NCBI RefSeq assembly: GCF_900106535.1
Contig: NZ_FNOH01000003.1
Location: 806,001-870,000 of the forward strand
DNA from: Myxococcus xanthus
GTDB lineage: Bacteria > Myxococcota > Myxococcia > Myxococcales > Myxococcaceae
Direction: 5' to 3'
Length of the DNA: 64,000 nucleotides
The notes under the pieces were generated by a model. It had not been told where the DNA came from and searched no databases. It was given only the letters and a program-made list of their open reading frames with translations. Within the stretch, counting starts at the first letter, position 1; the number at the start of each line of letters is the position of its first letter. Of this stretch, positions 41,701-64,000 are shown piece by piece. Made by a program: the position numbers and the translations under genes.

Positions 41701-42139
41701 GTCCTTCCCTCGGACGGCCAACGGCAAGCTGGACCGCAAGTCGCTCCCCGCGCCGTCGGCAAACCAGCGCGCCTCGGCAGCCTACGAGGCGCCGCGCACG
41801 CCCATGGAAGTCCAGCTCGCTGCCATCTGGCGCGACGTCCTCGCGGTGGAGCAGGTCGGCGCGCGTGACAACTTCTTCGACCTGGGAGGCCAATCGATGA
41901 AGGCCGTCCAGGTGGTGGCGCGCATCCAGGAGTCCTGCAAGGTGGACGTGTCACTCCGCGTCCTCTTCGAGCACCCCACGCTGGACGCCTTGGCGAAGCA
42001 CCTGGAGACACTCCAGCAGCCCGGTGCGCCCGCCGCGCCTCCGCCGTTGGTGGCCCGACCCCGGCAGGCCCGCCGGGTCCAGGCCGCGACGCGCGCCGAG
42101 CTGAACCTCCCCGACTCGACTTCTTCGAAGAAGGAGTAG
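38699..42139 (+). CDS. NRPS module 2 (predicted glycine), with TubC-type docking domain
   Basis: 1146-aa single-module synthetase: an N-terminal TubC-like docking domain (residues 1-52, LLTRLRQHDVRLWMEGERLR), C 75-500 (HHVACDG near 208), A 530-1020 and PCP 1035-1100 (GGQSMKA). The docking domain should bind the C-terminus of the preceding megasynthase. The A-domain pocket by eye is D-I-L-Q-L-G-M-I-W, nearly the classical glycine code. The C-terminal 45 residues are Ala/Arg rich and end in DLPDSTSSKKE-like charged residues, a possible docking tail. GTG start, overlapping the previous stop. A 92-bp gap with a hairpin separates it from the next gene, the only real gap in the synthetase set. Confidence 0.93.
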   Translation: MNTIDGLLTRLRQHDVRLWMEGERLRFNAPPGVMTPDLLGEMKSRKEELVSFLQQVGQSLQGAADLIPAGPRDGALPLSSGQQRMWFLEQFQGPSGAYNMPAALRLEGALDIAALQRSLDEIVRRHEVLRTSYGQHQGKPFQRVLPPASVTMPEVDLQHLPADARQAEVRRRATEEASRPFDLSRDLPLRLSLLRLDPREHVLLLTLHHVACDGWSLGVLIRELAALYRAFSTGEPSPLPEPTLQYGDFARWQQERTTRGDLQPHLSWWRDHLAGAPALLELPTDRPRPANQRFHGATHRFTVPAELTARLKQRSREAEATLFMTLLSAFGVLLSRGSRQEDLVIGTPIANRVPQTEPLIGLFVNSLPLRLQVDGARPFSELLARVRQDTLSAYAHQTLPFEQLVEALQPARDPSYSPLFQVLFTLQNTPSEVLSLSGLTLEQLEFESGTTQFDLSLSMAETAQGLVSELNYNTDLFDAATVERMSGYFLTLLAAIAEDPTRSVSDLPLLTGPERLRLLREWNDTALDLPLPGSLHGLFERQAARRPDATAVRFESRALTYRELDEQANRVANHLRQLGVEPGHRVGIFLERSVELLVGLLGILKAGAAYVPLDPLYPPDRLVHILDDSGVSLLLTEPELAAQVPAYRGKRMVLAEATGAPTTPPQVMLAGTNLAYVLYTSGSTGRPKGVAVPHAAVVNFMASMQRAPGMTDQDTLFAVTTVAFDISVLELFLPLSVGGSVVIASSETAVDGTRLMRALVESGATVMQATPSTWRMLLTLGWKGSPTLKLLCGGEAIPSELVEPLCSRGASLWNMYGPTETTIWSTTTRMEPGRRITLGRPIGNTQVYVLDAAMQPVPMGVTGALYIGGHGVAQGYLHRPDLTAERFVPDPFGQEPGGRLYATGDLIRALPDGTLEYLGRGDGQVKLRGYRIELGEIEARLAQVPGVLEAAVKLWDVSGHAELVAYVRPGTKPAPEALTIRQHLASHLPAYMLPSHFVTLESFPRTANGKLDRKSLPAPSANQRASAAYEAPRTPMEVQLAAIWRDVLAVEQVGARDNFFDLGGQSMKAVQVVARIQESCKVDVSLRVLFEHPTLDALAKHLETLQQPGAPAAPPPLVARPRQARRVQAATRAELNLPDSTSSKKE

Positions 42140-42149
42140 CGCCACGGGT

Positions 42150-42169
42150 CCACGCCACGACTGGCGTGG
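42150..42169. promoter_or_regulatory. Perfect 8-bp inverted repeat between NRPS genes 2 and 3
   Basis: ccacgcca and tggcgtgg around a four-base loop lie in the only noncoupled junction of the synthetase genes. The 12-base palindrome ttcttcgaagaa lies just before it (42121-42132). It may balance expression, protect mRNA ends or mark an internal promoter. There is no T tract. Confidence 0.4.
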
Positions 42170-42231
42170 CCCGTTCCGCCGCTGCCCCGTTCCTCGCCCT
42201 CAAATCTTCGCCAGCCGGTTCTCACCCAGAC

Positions 42232-56464
<14,233 letters not shown>

Positions 56465-56472
<8 letters not shown>

Positions 56473-59400
56473 CCTGCTCAAGAAGCTCGCGGGCCTCTCC
56501 CCGGAGAAGCGCGAGGCGGTGCTCAAGAAGCTGCGACAGCAGAACGTGGTCGCCGCGCCGAAGGAAGAGGCACGCACACCCGGCATCCCGCGCGTCTCAC
56601 GGGAGCAGCCGCTGCCGCTCTCCTTCCCGCAGCGCCGGCTCTGGTTCCTGGACCAGTTCGAGCCCGGGACACCCGCTTACAACATCCCGGAGTTCGTGCG
56701 CCTCACCGGGCCGCTCCACGTCCCCTCCCTGGAGCGTGCGCTGAACGAGGTCATCCGGCGCCATGAGGTGCTGCGCACGACCTTCGTCGCGAAGGACGGC
56801 GAACCCCAGCAGCGCATCCTCCCGGAGCTGACGCTGTCGCTGGGCGTGCTGGACCTGAGCTACCTGCCAGGCCCCAAGCGCGATCCCCTGTGCGAGGAGC
56901 TGGCGATTCAGCTCGCGGGGACGTCCTTCGACCTCGCGGCGGGGCCGCTGCTCCACGCGAGGCTGGTGCGCATGGGCGACGAGGACCACGTCCTCCTGCT
57001 CGTCGTGCACCACATCGTGTCGGACGGCTGGTCCACCGGCATCTTCGTCCAGGAGCTGACGGCGCTTTATGCCGCCTTCGCCCAGGACAAGCCGTCACCG
57101 CTGCCGGAGCTCCCGCTCCAGTACGCGGACTTCGCGGCGTGGCAGCAGCAGTGGATGCAGGGCGACGTGCTGGCGTCGCAGCTCGACTACTGGCGCCAGC
57201 AGCTCGAAGGGAGCGACAGCGCGCTCAAGCTGCCCACCGACAGGCCGCGCCCGCGCGTGCGCACCTACGCGGGTGGCAAGCAGAGCTTCCAGGTCGCCCC
57301 TGCCGTAGCCCAGCAACTGAAGACGCTGGGGACTCAGGAGAAGGCGTCGCTCTACATGGTGCTGCTGGCGGCGATCCAGACGCTGCTCCACCGCTACACG
57401 CGCGAGCCGCGCATCAGCGTCGGCACGTACATCGCGAACCGGAACCGGACGGAGGTGGAGCCGCTCATCGGCTTCTTCCTCAACACACTCGTCATGCGCA
57501 CGGGGCTCGAAGGCAATCCCACCTTCCGGGAGCTGCTGCGGCGCGTGGTGGACGTGACGCTGGGGGCTTACGGGCACCAGGACATCCCCTTCGAAAAGCT
57601 GCTGGAGGAGCTGGCGCCGTCGCGCGACACCAGCCACTCCCCCTTCTTCCAGGTGATGCTGGTGCTCCAGAACACGCCCACGCCCCCAGCCGAGCTGGGC
57701 GCGCTGCGGATGGAGTCTTTCAGCGTCTCCGGTGAAGCCTTCGCGCAGTTCGACCTGACGCTGTGGTTCTCCGAGGAAGCCGGTGGCCTGCAAGGCATCT
57801 GGGAGTACAACCGGGACCTCTTCGACGCCTCCACCATCGAGCGGATGGTCGCCCACTTCCAGACGCTGCTCGCGGGCATCGCCGCAAACCCGGCACAGCG
57901 GCTCATCGAGCTGCCGGTGCTTCCGGCGAATGAGCGTCAGCGCATCCTGCATGACTGGAACCAGGCCCGGCTCGACGTACCGCCGGGCACGTGCATCCAT
58001 CACCTCATCGAGGCGCACGCCGCGCGCACACCCGATGCCATCGCCGTCACCGACCCCGGACGCCGGCTCACCTACGCACAGTTGAACGCGAAGGCCAATC
58101 AACTGGCGCACCACCTGCGTTCCGTGGGCGTGGGGCCCGAGCGAATCACCGGCGTCTTCCTGGACCGCTCCGTGGACATGGTGGTCGCGGTGCTCGCCGT
58201 GCTCAAGGCGGGCGGCGCCTACGTTCCGCTGGATCCGTCGTATCCGCCGGAGCGCACGGCGCTCATGCTCGCGGACAGCCGGCCCGCGGTGCTCATCACT
58301 CGCCAGGGCCTGGCGTCCCTCCTCTCCGCGCCGCTGCCGCCCGTGGTGGCCGTCGACACGGACGCGGACGCCATCGCCGCGAGACCCACGACGACGCCCG
58401 AGGGCGGCGCGAGCCCGGAGCACCTCGCCTACGTCGTCTACACGTCTGGCTCCACGGGCCGCCCCAAGGGCGTGATGATTTCGCACCAGAGCTTCGCCAA
58501 CGCCTACCTCGCCTGGGAGCGCGACTACCGGCTGCCCGCGCTGCGCGCCCACCTCCAGATGGCAAGCTTCTCCTTCGACGTATTCTCCGGCGACCTCGCC
58601 CGGGCGCTCGGTGCGGGGAAGACGTTGGTGCTTTGCCCGCGTGAATGGCTGCTCGAGCCCGAAAAGCTCTACGGCTTGATGCAGCGAGAGCAGGTGGACA
58701 GCGGCGAGTTCGTCCCCGCCGTGGTCCGGCTGCTGATGGGGTACCTCCAGGAGAACAATCTCCGGCTGGACTTCATGCGCCTGCTCATCGTCGGCTCGGA
58801 CACCTGGGACATGCGCGAGTACCACCAGCTCCGCGGCCTGTGCGGACCGGACACGCGGCTGGTGAGTTCCTACGGCCTGAGCGAAGCCACCATCGACAGC
58901 ACGTACTTCGAACAGCCCGAGCCCACGCCCAGCGAGCAGATCGTCCCCATTGGCCGGCCCTTCGCCAACACGCAGATGTACCTGCTGGACAGCGCGATGC
59001 AGCCGGTGCCCATCGGCATCTCGGGAGAACTCTTCGTGGGCGGTGACGGGCTCGCGCGTGGCTACTGGGGCCAGTCGAACCTGACCGCCGAGCGCTTCGT
59101 GCCCAATCCCTTCAGCGCCACACCGGGCGCCCGCCTGTACCGTACGGGCGACCTGGCCCGCTACACGGAGGACGGCACCCTCGCCTTCATCGGCCGCAAC
59201 GACACGCAGGTGAAGATTCGCGGCCATCGCATCGAACTGGATGAAATCAAGGCGAAGCTGCTGGAGCACTTCTCGGTCCAGGCCGTGGAGCTGCTCGTCC
59301 ACGAGGACGCTGGCAACAAGCAGCTCGTCGCCTACCTCACGCTCACGACGCCAGACGTGGCCACGGCCGATGACTTGCGGCAGCACCTCAAGAAGCACCT

Positions 59401-60625
59401 GCCGCCGTACATGGTGCCCGCGGCCTTCGTCATCCTGGCCGCCTTCCCGCTCACCCCCAACGGCAAGGTGGACCGCAAGGCCCTGCCCGCGCCAGAGAGC
59501 GTCCGCCGCGACGCGCAGGACGGCTTCGTCGCTCCGCGCGACGAGGTGGAGACCCGGCTCGCGGCCATCTGGGAGGAGCTGCTGGCAGTGCGCCCCATCG
59601 GCGTGCACGACAACTTCTTCGACCAGGGCGGCCATTCACTGCTGGCCGTCCGGCTGATGGTGCGAATCCGTGAGCAATTCGGCCGCGCCCTTCCGCTGTC
59701 GGTCCTCTTCCAGAACCCCGCGCTGGAGCAGCTCGCCAAGGCGCTCCACGAAGAGGCGTCGCCCGCGCCATGGTCGCCGCTGGTGACGCTCCAACCGGGA
59801 GCAGGCCGCCGCGCCCTGTTCTGCGTCCCGGGCGCCGGTGGAAACGCCGTCTACCTTCGCGAGCTGGCCCAGGCACTGGGCCCCACCCTGCCGGTGCATG
59901 CCTTCCAGGCACGCGGGCTGGATGGACGCGCGGAGCCGCACCGCTCCGTCGAGGAGATGGCCGAGTGCTACATCGAAGCGCTCAAGCAGGTGCAACCGCA
60001 GGGGCCATACCACCTGCTGGGCCACTCCTTCGGGAGCTGGGTCGCCTTCGAGATGGCGCAGCAGCTCCGGAAGCAGGGCGAGTCGATTGCCTTCGTGGGC
60101 ATCCTCAACACCACCGTCCCGGTGAACGAGGCCCCGCCGAGCGAGGCGCCCCCGTTCGACGACGCGGACTGGATGGCCTCTGTCGCGAGCACGGCCGGCC
60201 GTCTCTACGGCGTGGACCTGGGCATCTCCGCCGAGGCGCTCCGGCCGCTGTCTGCCGAAGCGCGCCGAGAGTACCTGACCCACAGGCTGGTCCAGGCGGG
60301 GCTCCTCCCCGACGGCGCGGACAGCCAGCAGGTCCAAGGGTTCATCGACGTCTACAAGGCCGCGTACGAGATTGATTACGTCCCCCGGGACACGTTCCCC
60401 GTTCCCGTCGCCCTCTTCCGGGCCCAGGAGCGGCACGAGGAAGACGGCATCGTCCCCGAGTCCTTCGCGGACGACCCGAGCTGGGGCTGGGGCCGCCACG
60501 CCTCCACGGCCGTCACGCCCGTGACGGTGCCGGGAGACCACATGACGATGCTGGCCGCGCCGCACGTCCAGGTGCTGGCGGAGTTCGTGCGCCAGGGCCT
60601 CGTCCGAGCCGGAGCCATTCGATGA
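56465..60625 (+). CDS. Terminal NRPS module 7 (Orn-like predicted) with thioesterase
   Basis: 1386-aa synthetase: a short helical leader (LLKKLAGLSPEKREAVLKKL), C 50-480 (HHIVSDG near 182), A 505-1005, PCP 1030-1095 (GGHSLLA) and thioesterase 1100-1386 with the nucleophile in GHSFGS near 1185 and the last-region His in GDHMTM. The A pocket by eye is D-V-G-E-L-V-S-I-D, differing by one residue from module 6 and close to the classical ornithine code D-V-G-E-I-G-S-I-D. The type I thioesterase should release the chain by hydrolysis or by cyclisation onto the beta-amine. Translationally coupled on both sides: an eight-base overlap with the previous gene and ATGA with the transporter. Confidence 0.93.
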
Positions 60626-61950
60626 CGGCGGCGCCGTCCTTCCCCATGAAGTCCGCCGTCGTCATCTGGCTGGGACAGGTCCTGTCACTGCTGGGCTCGG
60701 GGCTGACGAGCTTCGCGCTCGGCGTCTGGACGTACAAGACGACGGGCGACGTGACGCAGTACGCGCTGGTCATGCTCTCCGCGACGCTGCCCGCCATCCT
60801 GCTCGGGCCAGTGGCCGGTGCGCTCGTGGACCGATGGAACCGCCGCTGGGTGCTGGTGCTCAGCGACGCGGCCGCCGGCCTGTCGAGCCTCGTGCTGGCG
60901 CTGTTGCTGTTCAATGACTTGCTCCAACCCTGGCACGCCTACGTCACGACCGCCGTGGTGTCGACGGCCAGCGCGTTCCAGCAGCCGGCCTTCGGCGTGC
61001 TCGTCTCCACGGTGGTGCCGCCGCAACATCTGGGGCGGGCCAACGGATTGGTGCAGGTCGGGCTCGCGTTCTCCCAACTGGTGGCCCCCATGTTGAGCGC
61101 CACCCTGATGGAGCTCATCGAACTCAAGGGCATCCTGCTCATCGACGCGACGACGCTCGTGCTCGGCGCGCTGCCCCTGCTCCTGGCGCGAATCCCCCGG
61201 GAGCACCTCGTGTCGTCGTCTGGCGAGGAGCGGGTGCCGCTGCTCGAGGCGATTCGGGCTGGCGGTGCCTACCTGCGCGCCACCCCAGGACTCCTGGCGC
61301 TCATTGGCTTCCTCGCGGCCAGCAACTTCCTGACCGGCACGGTCGAGGTCCTCGTCACCCCGCTGGTCCTGTCCTTCGCGGACGTGCGCACCCTGGGCGC
61401 ACTCACCACCGCGGGTGGCGTGGGCATGTTGGCGGGCAGCCTGGTCATCAGCGCCTGGGGCGGCCCCAAGCGACTGATGAATGGCTTGCTCGGGTTCCAG
61501 CTCACCTGTGGACTCGCGCTCATCTGCGTCGGGCTGGCCACCTCCGTTCCCGTGCTGGCCGGTGTCGCCTTCGCGTTCTTCTTCGGCCTCCCCATCATCA
61601 ACGGCTCCAGCCAGACGCTCCTCCAGCGCATCGTGCCCCTGGCGCTCCGCGGCCGTGTCTTCGCTTTCACCAGCACCATCACCGGGGCCATGTTGCCGCT
61701 GGCGTACACGATCGCCGGGCCTCTGGCGGACCACGCCTTCGAACCCGCCATGGCCTCGGGAGGAAAGCTCGTCCCCCTGCTGGGTGCGTTCGTCGGCGAG
61801 GGCCCGGGCCGAGGCATCGCCTTGATGTTCCTCATCGCGGGCGTGCTGGCGGTCCTCATGACGCTGCTGGCCACGCTCTACCGCCCGCTGCGTGAGCTGG
61901 ACGTGCCCCCTCAGGACGCGCCTTCCGCCGAACCCGCGGCGAGCCCCTGA
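60622..61950 (+). CDS. MFS exporter of the lipopeptide cluster
   Basis: 442-aa inner-membrane protein with 10-12 hydrophobic helices and the major-facilitator signature between helices 2 and 3 (GALVDRWNRRWVLV). A central cytoplasmic loop around residue 195-215 (IPREHLVSSSGEERVP) precedes the second half, and the C-terminus is short and charged. It resembles the enterobactin-exporter-like MFS group that often accompanies NRPS genes. ATG overlaps the thioesterase stop by four bases, so it is made together with the synthetase. Likely exports the peptide and gives self-protection. Confidence 0.9.
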   Translation: MTAAPSFPMKSAVVIWLGQVLSLLGSGLTSFALGVWTYKTTGDVTQYALVMLSATLPAILLGPVAGALVDRWNRRWVLVLSDAAAGLSSLVLALLLFNDLLQPWHAYVTTAVVSTASAFQQPAFGVLVSTVVPPQHLGRANGLVQVGLAFSQLVAPMLSATLMELIELKGILLIDATTLVLGALPLLLARIPREHLVSSSGEERVPLLEAIRAGGAYLRATPGLLALIGFLAASNFLTGTVEVLVTPLVLSFADVRTLGALTTAGGVGMLAGSLVISAWGGPKRLMNGLLGFQLTCGLALICVGLATSVPVLAGVAFAFFFGLPIINGSSQTLLQRIVPLALRGRVFAFTSTITGAMLPLAYTIAGPLADHAFEPAMASGGKLVPLLGAFVGEGPGRGIALMFLIAGVLAVLMTLLATLYRPLRELDVPPQDAPSAEPAASP

Positions 61951-61989
61951 ACCCTCCCCTCTTCCCACGACTTCCCAAGGAGACCCGCC

Positions 61990-63735
61990 ATGCCGAGTCC
62001 CAGCCGTTCCGTACAGACCCTGACCGACCTGCTGCGCTGGCGCGCCTCGAACCAGACCGAGGCCCGCGCATATACGTTCCTCCAGGATGGCGAAGGCCAG
62101 GAGACCACCTGGACCTATGGCGATTTGGATCGCCAGGCCCGCGCCATTGCCGCGGCGCTCCAGGAGCACAAGGGCGCTGGCGAGCGAGCGCTGCTGCTGT
62201 ATCCACCGGGGCTCGACTACATCGCGGCGTTCTTCGGCAGCCTGTACGCGGGCGTGGCCGCGGTGCCAGCCTATCCTCCCGCGCAGCTCCAGGCCGTCAC
62301 GCGCATCCTCTCCATCCTCCAGGATGCGAAGCCACGCTTCGCGCTCACCACGCACGAAATCCTGGAGAGCGTGAACGCACTGGCCGAGGCCTACCCCGTC
62401 CTGAAGGACATCCGCTGGATTGCGACGGACGCGCTGGAGGATGGGCTGGAGGATGGCTGGAAGCGCCCCGCCATCACCGGCGACACGCTGGCCTTCCTCC
62501 AGTACACGTCAGGCTCCACGTCGACGCCCAAGGGCGTGATGGTGCTGCACCGGAACCTGATGTCCAACGAGGAGATGATCCGGCAGGGCTTCAGCCACGA
62601 CGACCCGCCGACGATATGCGGCTGGCTGCCGCTGTACCACGACATGGGACTCATCGGCACGGTGCTCCAGCCGATGTACCTGGGATCGCACTCCATCGTG
62701 ATGTCCCCGTGGTCCTTCCTGCAGCGCCCCATCCGCTGGCTGAACACCATCACGAAGTACCGTGCGACGACGAGCGGCGGGCCCAACTTCGCCTACGCGC
62801 TCTGCACGCGAAAGGTGAAGCCGGAGAAGCTCGCTTCGCTAGACCTGAGTTCGTGGCGCGTCGCCTTCAATGGCGCGGAGCCCGTGCGGGCGGAGACGCT
62901 GGTGGAGTTCGCGGACACCTTCGCGCCCGCCGGCTTCCGCCGGGAGGCCTTCTATCCCTGCTATGGCCTCGCGGAGGCGACGCTCTTCGTGTCGGGAGGC
63001 ATCACCTCCGAGTTGCCACGCCACCTCACCGTGGATTCGGCGGCGCTCGAGCAGAACCGCGCCGTGGCCGCCCAGCCGGGCCCGTCCGCGCGAACGCTCG
63101 TCAGCTCCGGGCGGAGCTGGGGTGACAGCCTCATCCGCATCGTGAATCCAGAGACGCTGGTGGCGTGCGCACCGGGCGAGGTGGGCGAAATCTGGACGGC
63201 CGGTCCCCACGTCACTCACGGCTACTGGGGACGCGAGGAGACGAACGCAGAGACCTTCCAGGCGCGCATCCAGGGCAGCGAGGAAGGTCCCTTCCTGCGT
63301 ACCGGCGATTTGGGCTTCATGATTGACGGCGATCTGTATGTCACCGGCCGCATCAAGGACCTCATCATCGTCGACGGTCGGAACCACTACCCGCAGGACC
63401 TCGAGCTGACGGCCGAGAGCCAGCACCCGGCGCTGCGCCCTGGCTGCTCGGTGGCGTTCTCCGTCGACCACCCGGAGGGCGAGCGGCTGGTGGTGCTGGT
63501 GGAGGTCAGCGCCCGCTTCGCTCCATCCGAACAGGGTGATGGCGCCCAGTCCCTGAACGGGAGCGCGCTCCAGAAGACCATCCGGCAGGCCGTGGCCGCC
63601 GCGCACTCCGTGGACGTCCATGAGGTCGTCCTGCTCCAGCAGGGCGAGGTCCTCAAGACGTCCAGCGGCAAGGTCCAGCGGCGCGCCTGCCGGGCGAAGT
63701 ACGTGGAGGGCAGCCTCCAGCGCTGGGCCGCGTAG
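61990..63735 (+). CDS. Fatty acyl-AMP ligase (FAAL) loading the starter acid
   Basis: 581-aa ANL-superfamily enzyme. It activates a fatty acid as acyl-AMP and passes it to an ACP rather than to CoA. Motifs are FLQYTSGSTSTPKGVMVLH (P-loop), GWLPLYHDMGLIG, SGGPNFAYALC, FNGAEPVRAETL, YPCYGLAEATLFVSGG and TGDLGFMIDGDLYVTGRIKD. The residues between FNGAEP and the end match FAALs, which carry an insertion absent from acyl-CoA ligases. The partner is probably the N-terminal ACP of the megasynthase at 30474. In iturin-type systems this domain is fused to that protein; here it is the last gene. An aaggag site precedes ATG 61990 after a 39-bp gap, so it belongs to the same transcript. Confidence 0.92.
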   Translation: MPSPSRSVQTLTDLLRWRASNQTEARAYTFLQDGEGQETTWTYGDLDRQARAIAAALQEHKGAGERALLLYPPGLDYIAAFFGSLYAGVAAVPAYPPAQLQAVTRILSILQDAKPRFALTTHEILESVNALAEAYPVLKDIRWIATDALEDGLEDGWKRPAITGDTLAFLQYTSGSTSTPKGVMVLHRNLMSNEEMIRQGFSHDDPPTICGWLPLYHDMGLIGTVLQPMYLGSHSIVMSPWSFLQRPIRWLNTITKYRATTSGGPNFAYALCTRKVKPEKLASLDLSSWRVAFNGAEPVRAETLVEFADTFAPAGFRREAFYPCYGLAEATLFVSGGITSELPRHLTVDSAALEQNRAVAAQPGPSARTLVSSGRSWGDSLIRIVNPETLVACAPGEVGEIWTAGPHVTHGYWGREETNAETFQARIQGSEEGPFLRTGDLGFMIDGDLYVTGRIKDLIIVDGRNHYPQDLELTAESQHPALRPGCSVAFSVDHPEGERLVVLVEVSARFAPSEQGDGAQSLNGSALQKTIRQAVAAAHSVDVHEVVLLQQGEVLKTSSGKVQRRACRAKYVEGSLQRWAA

Positions 63736-63769
63736 TCCGTCCCGCGCGGCATGTTGAAGCAGGCCCTCG

Positions 63770-64000
63770 CTACCTGCGAGGTCCGAGCACGATGATCGCC
63801 ATCCCCAGGATGGCGACGAGCGCGCCCACGAGGTCCCACGTCGTGGGTCGCTCCCCTTCCACGAGCCACAGCCAGACGAGCGCCACGGCGATGTACACCC
63901 CGCCGTAAGCCGCATAGGTGCGGGCCGCGCCTGTCGGATGCAGCGTGAGCAGCCATGCGAAGACGGCGAGGCTCCCCGCCGCGGGCACGAGGAGCAGGGG
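63770..64000 (-). CDS. YnfA/UPF0060-type membrane protein, 5' end outside the window
   Basis: The C-terminal 76 residues of a small integral membrane protein: [20 protein letters not shown], then [50 protein letters not shown]. This is the typical second half of the roughly 108-aa YnfA/UPF0060 family (SMR-like, four helices). The frame is open to the right edge, so the start lies beyond it. It is convergent with the FAAL gene (34 bp between stops) and is not expected to belong to the lipopeptide cluster, so it marks the cluster end. Confidence 0.88.

Overview
The window is high-GC DNA from a myxobacterium, most likely Myxococcaceae (Myxococcus, Corallococcus or Pyxidicoccus). The evidence is the third-position G/C bias, eukaryotic-type Ser/Thr kinase signalling genes, and paralogous families described mainly from Myxococcus and relatives (a DUF2381 protein and three DUSAM-type proteins). 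No rRNA, tRNA, CRISPR array or intact insertion sequence was seen.

Layout. (1) 0.1-4.7 kb: signalling genes. A kinase-fold protein that has lost its DFG aspartate, an XRE regulator, a transmembrane Ser/Thr kinase and a secreted DUF2381 protein. (2) 4.6-10.9 kb: a scrambled accessory island. It holds two lipoprotein-DUSAM gene pairs, a third pair whose lipoprotein is cut off at its 5' end, an AHH nuclease next to a probable immunity protein, an IS256-type transposase remnant, three tandem paralogous membrane-anchored proteins, and three copies of the 3' end of a DUF2381 gene, two of them orphaned. (3) 10.9-18.7 kb: genes of the 3,5-diaminohexanoate route of lysine breakdown (kce, kal, kamE, a secreted protein, kamD, and kdd further on). 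A periplasmic catalase and an ankyrin-repeat gene on the other strand split the set. (4) 18.9-30.3 kb: mostly chromosomal genes. Esterase, family 4 uracil-DNA glycosylase, hotdog thioesterase, coaBC, a 989-aa secreted multi-domain protein, a phosphosignalling group (Met-rich helical protein, PP2C phosphatase fused to a cyclic-nucleotide-binding domain, FHA protein), a beta-barrel-like protein, a very small protein and an arginine deiminase-like enzyme. (5) 30.5-63.7 kb: one co-directional PKS-NRPS lipopeptide cluster. (6) The right edge cuts a YnfA-type membrane protein.

The lipopeptide cluster is the main feature. A fatty acyl-AMP ligase (last gene) probably loads a fatty acid on the N-terminal ACP of the first megasynthase. 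Its KS-AT-ACP adds one malonyl unit, and a built-in class III aminotransferase turns the beta-keto group into a beta-amine, as in iturin/mycosubtilin-type pathways. Seven condensation-adenylation modules on four proteins follow, then a thioesterase and an MFS exporter. By-eye pocket codes suggest beta-amino fatty acid - basic? - Gly - Thr - Asn - D-aromatic - Orn-like - Orn-like, a cationic lipoheptapeptide that could be closed through the beta-amine. Specificities are inferences from motif positions, not measured.

The island is the second point of interest. Repeated DUF2381 tails lie next to lipoprotein-DUSAM cassettes and a nuclease-immunity pair. This looks like a hotspot where toxin or kin-recognition cassettes are exchanged by homologous recombination.
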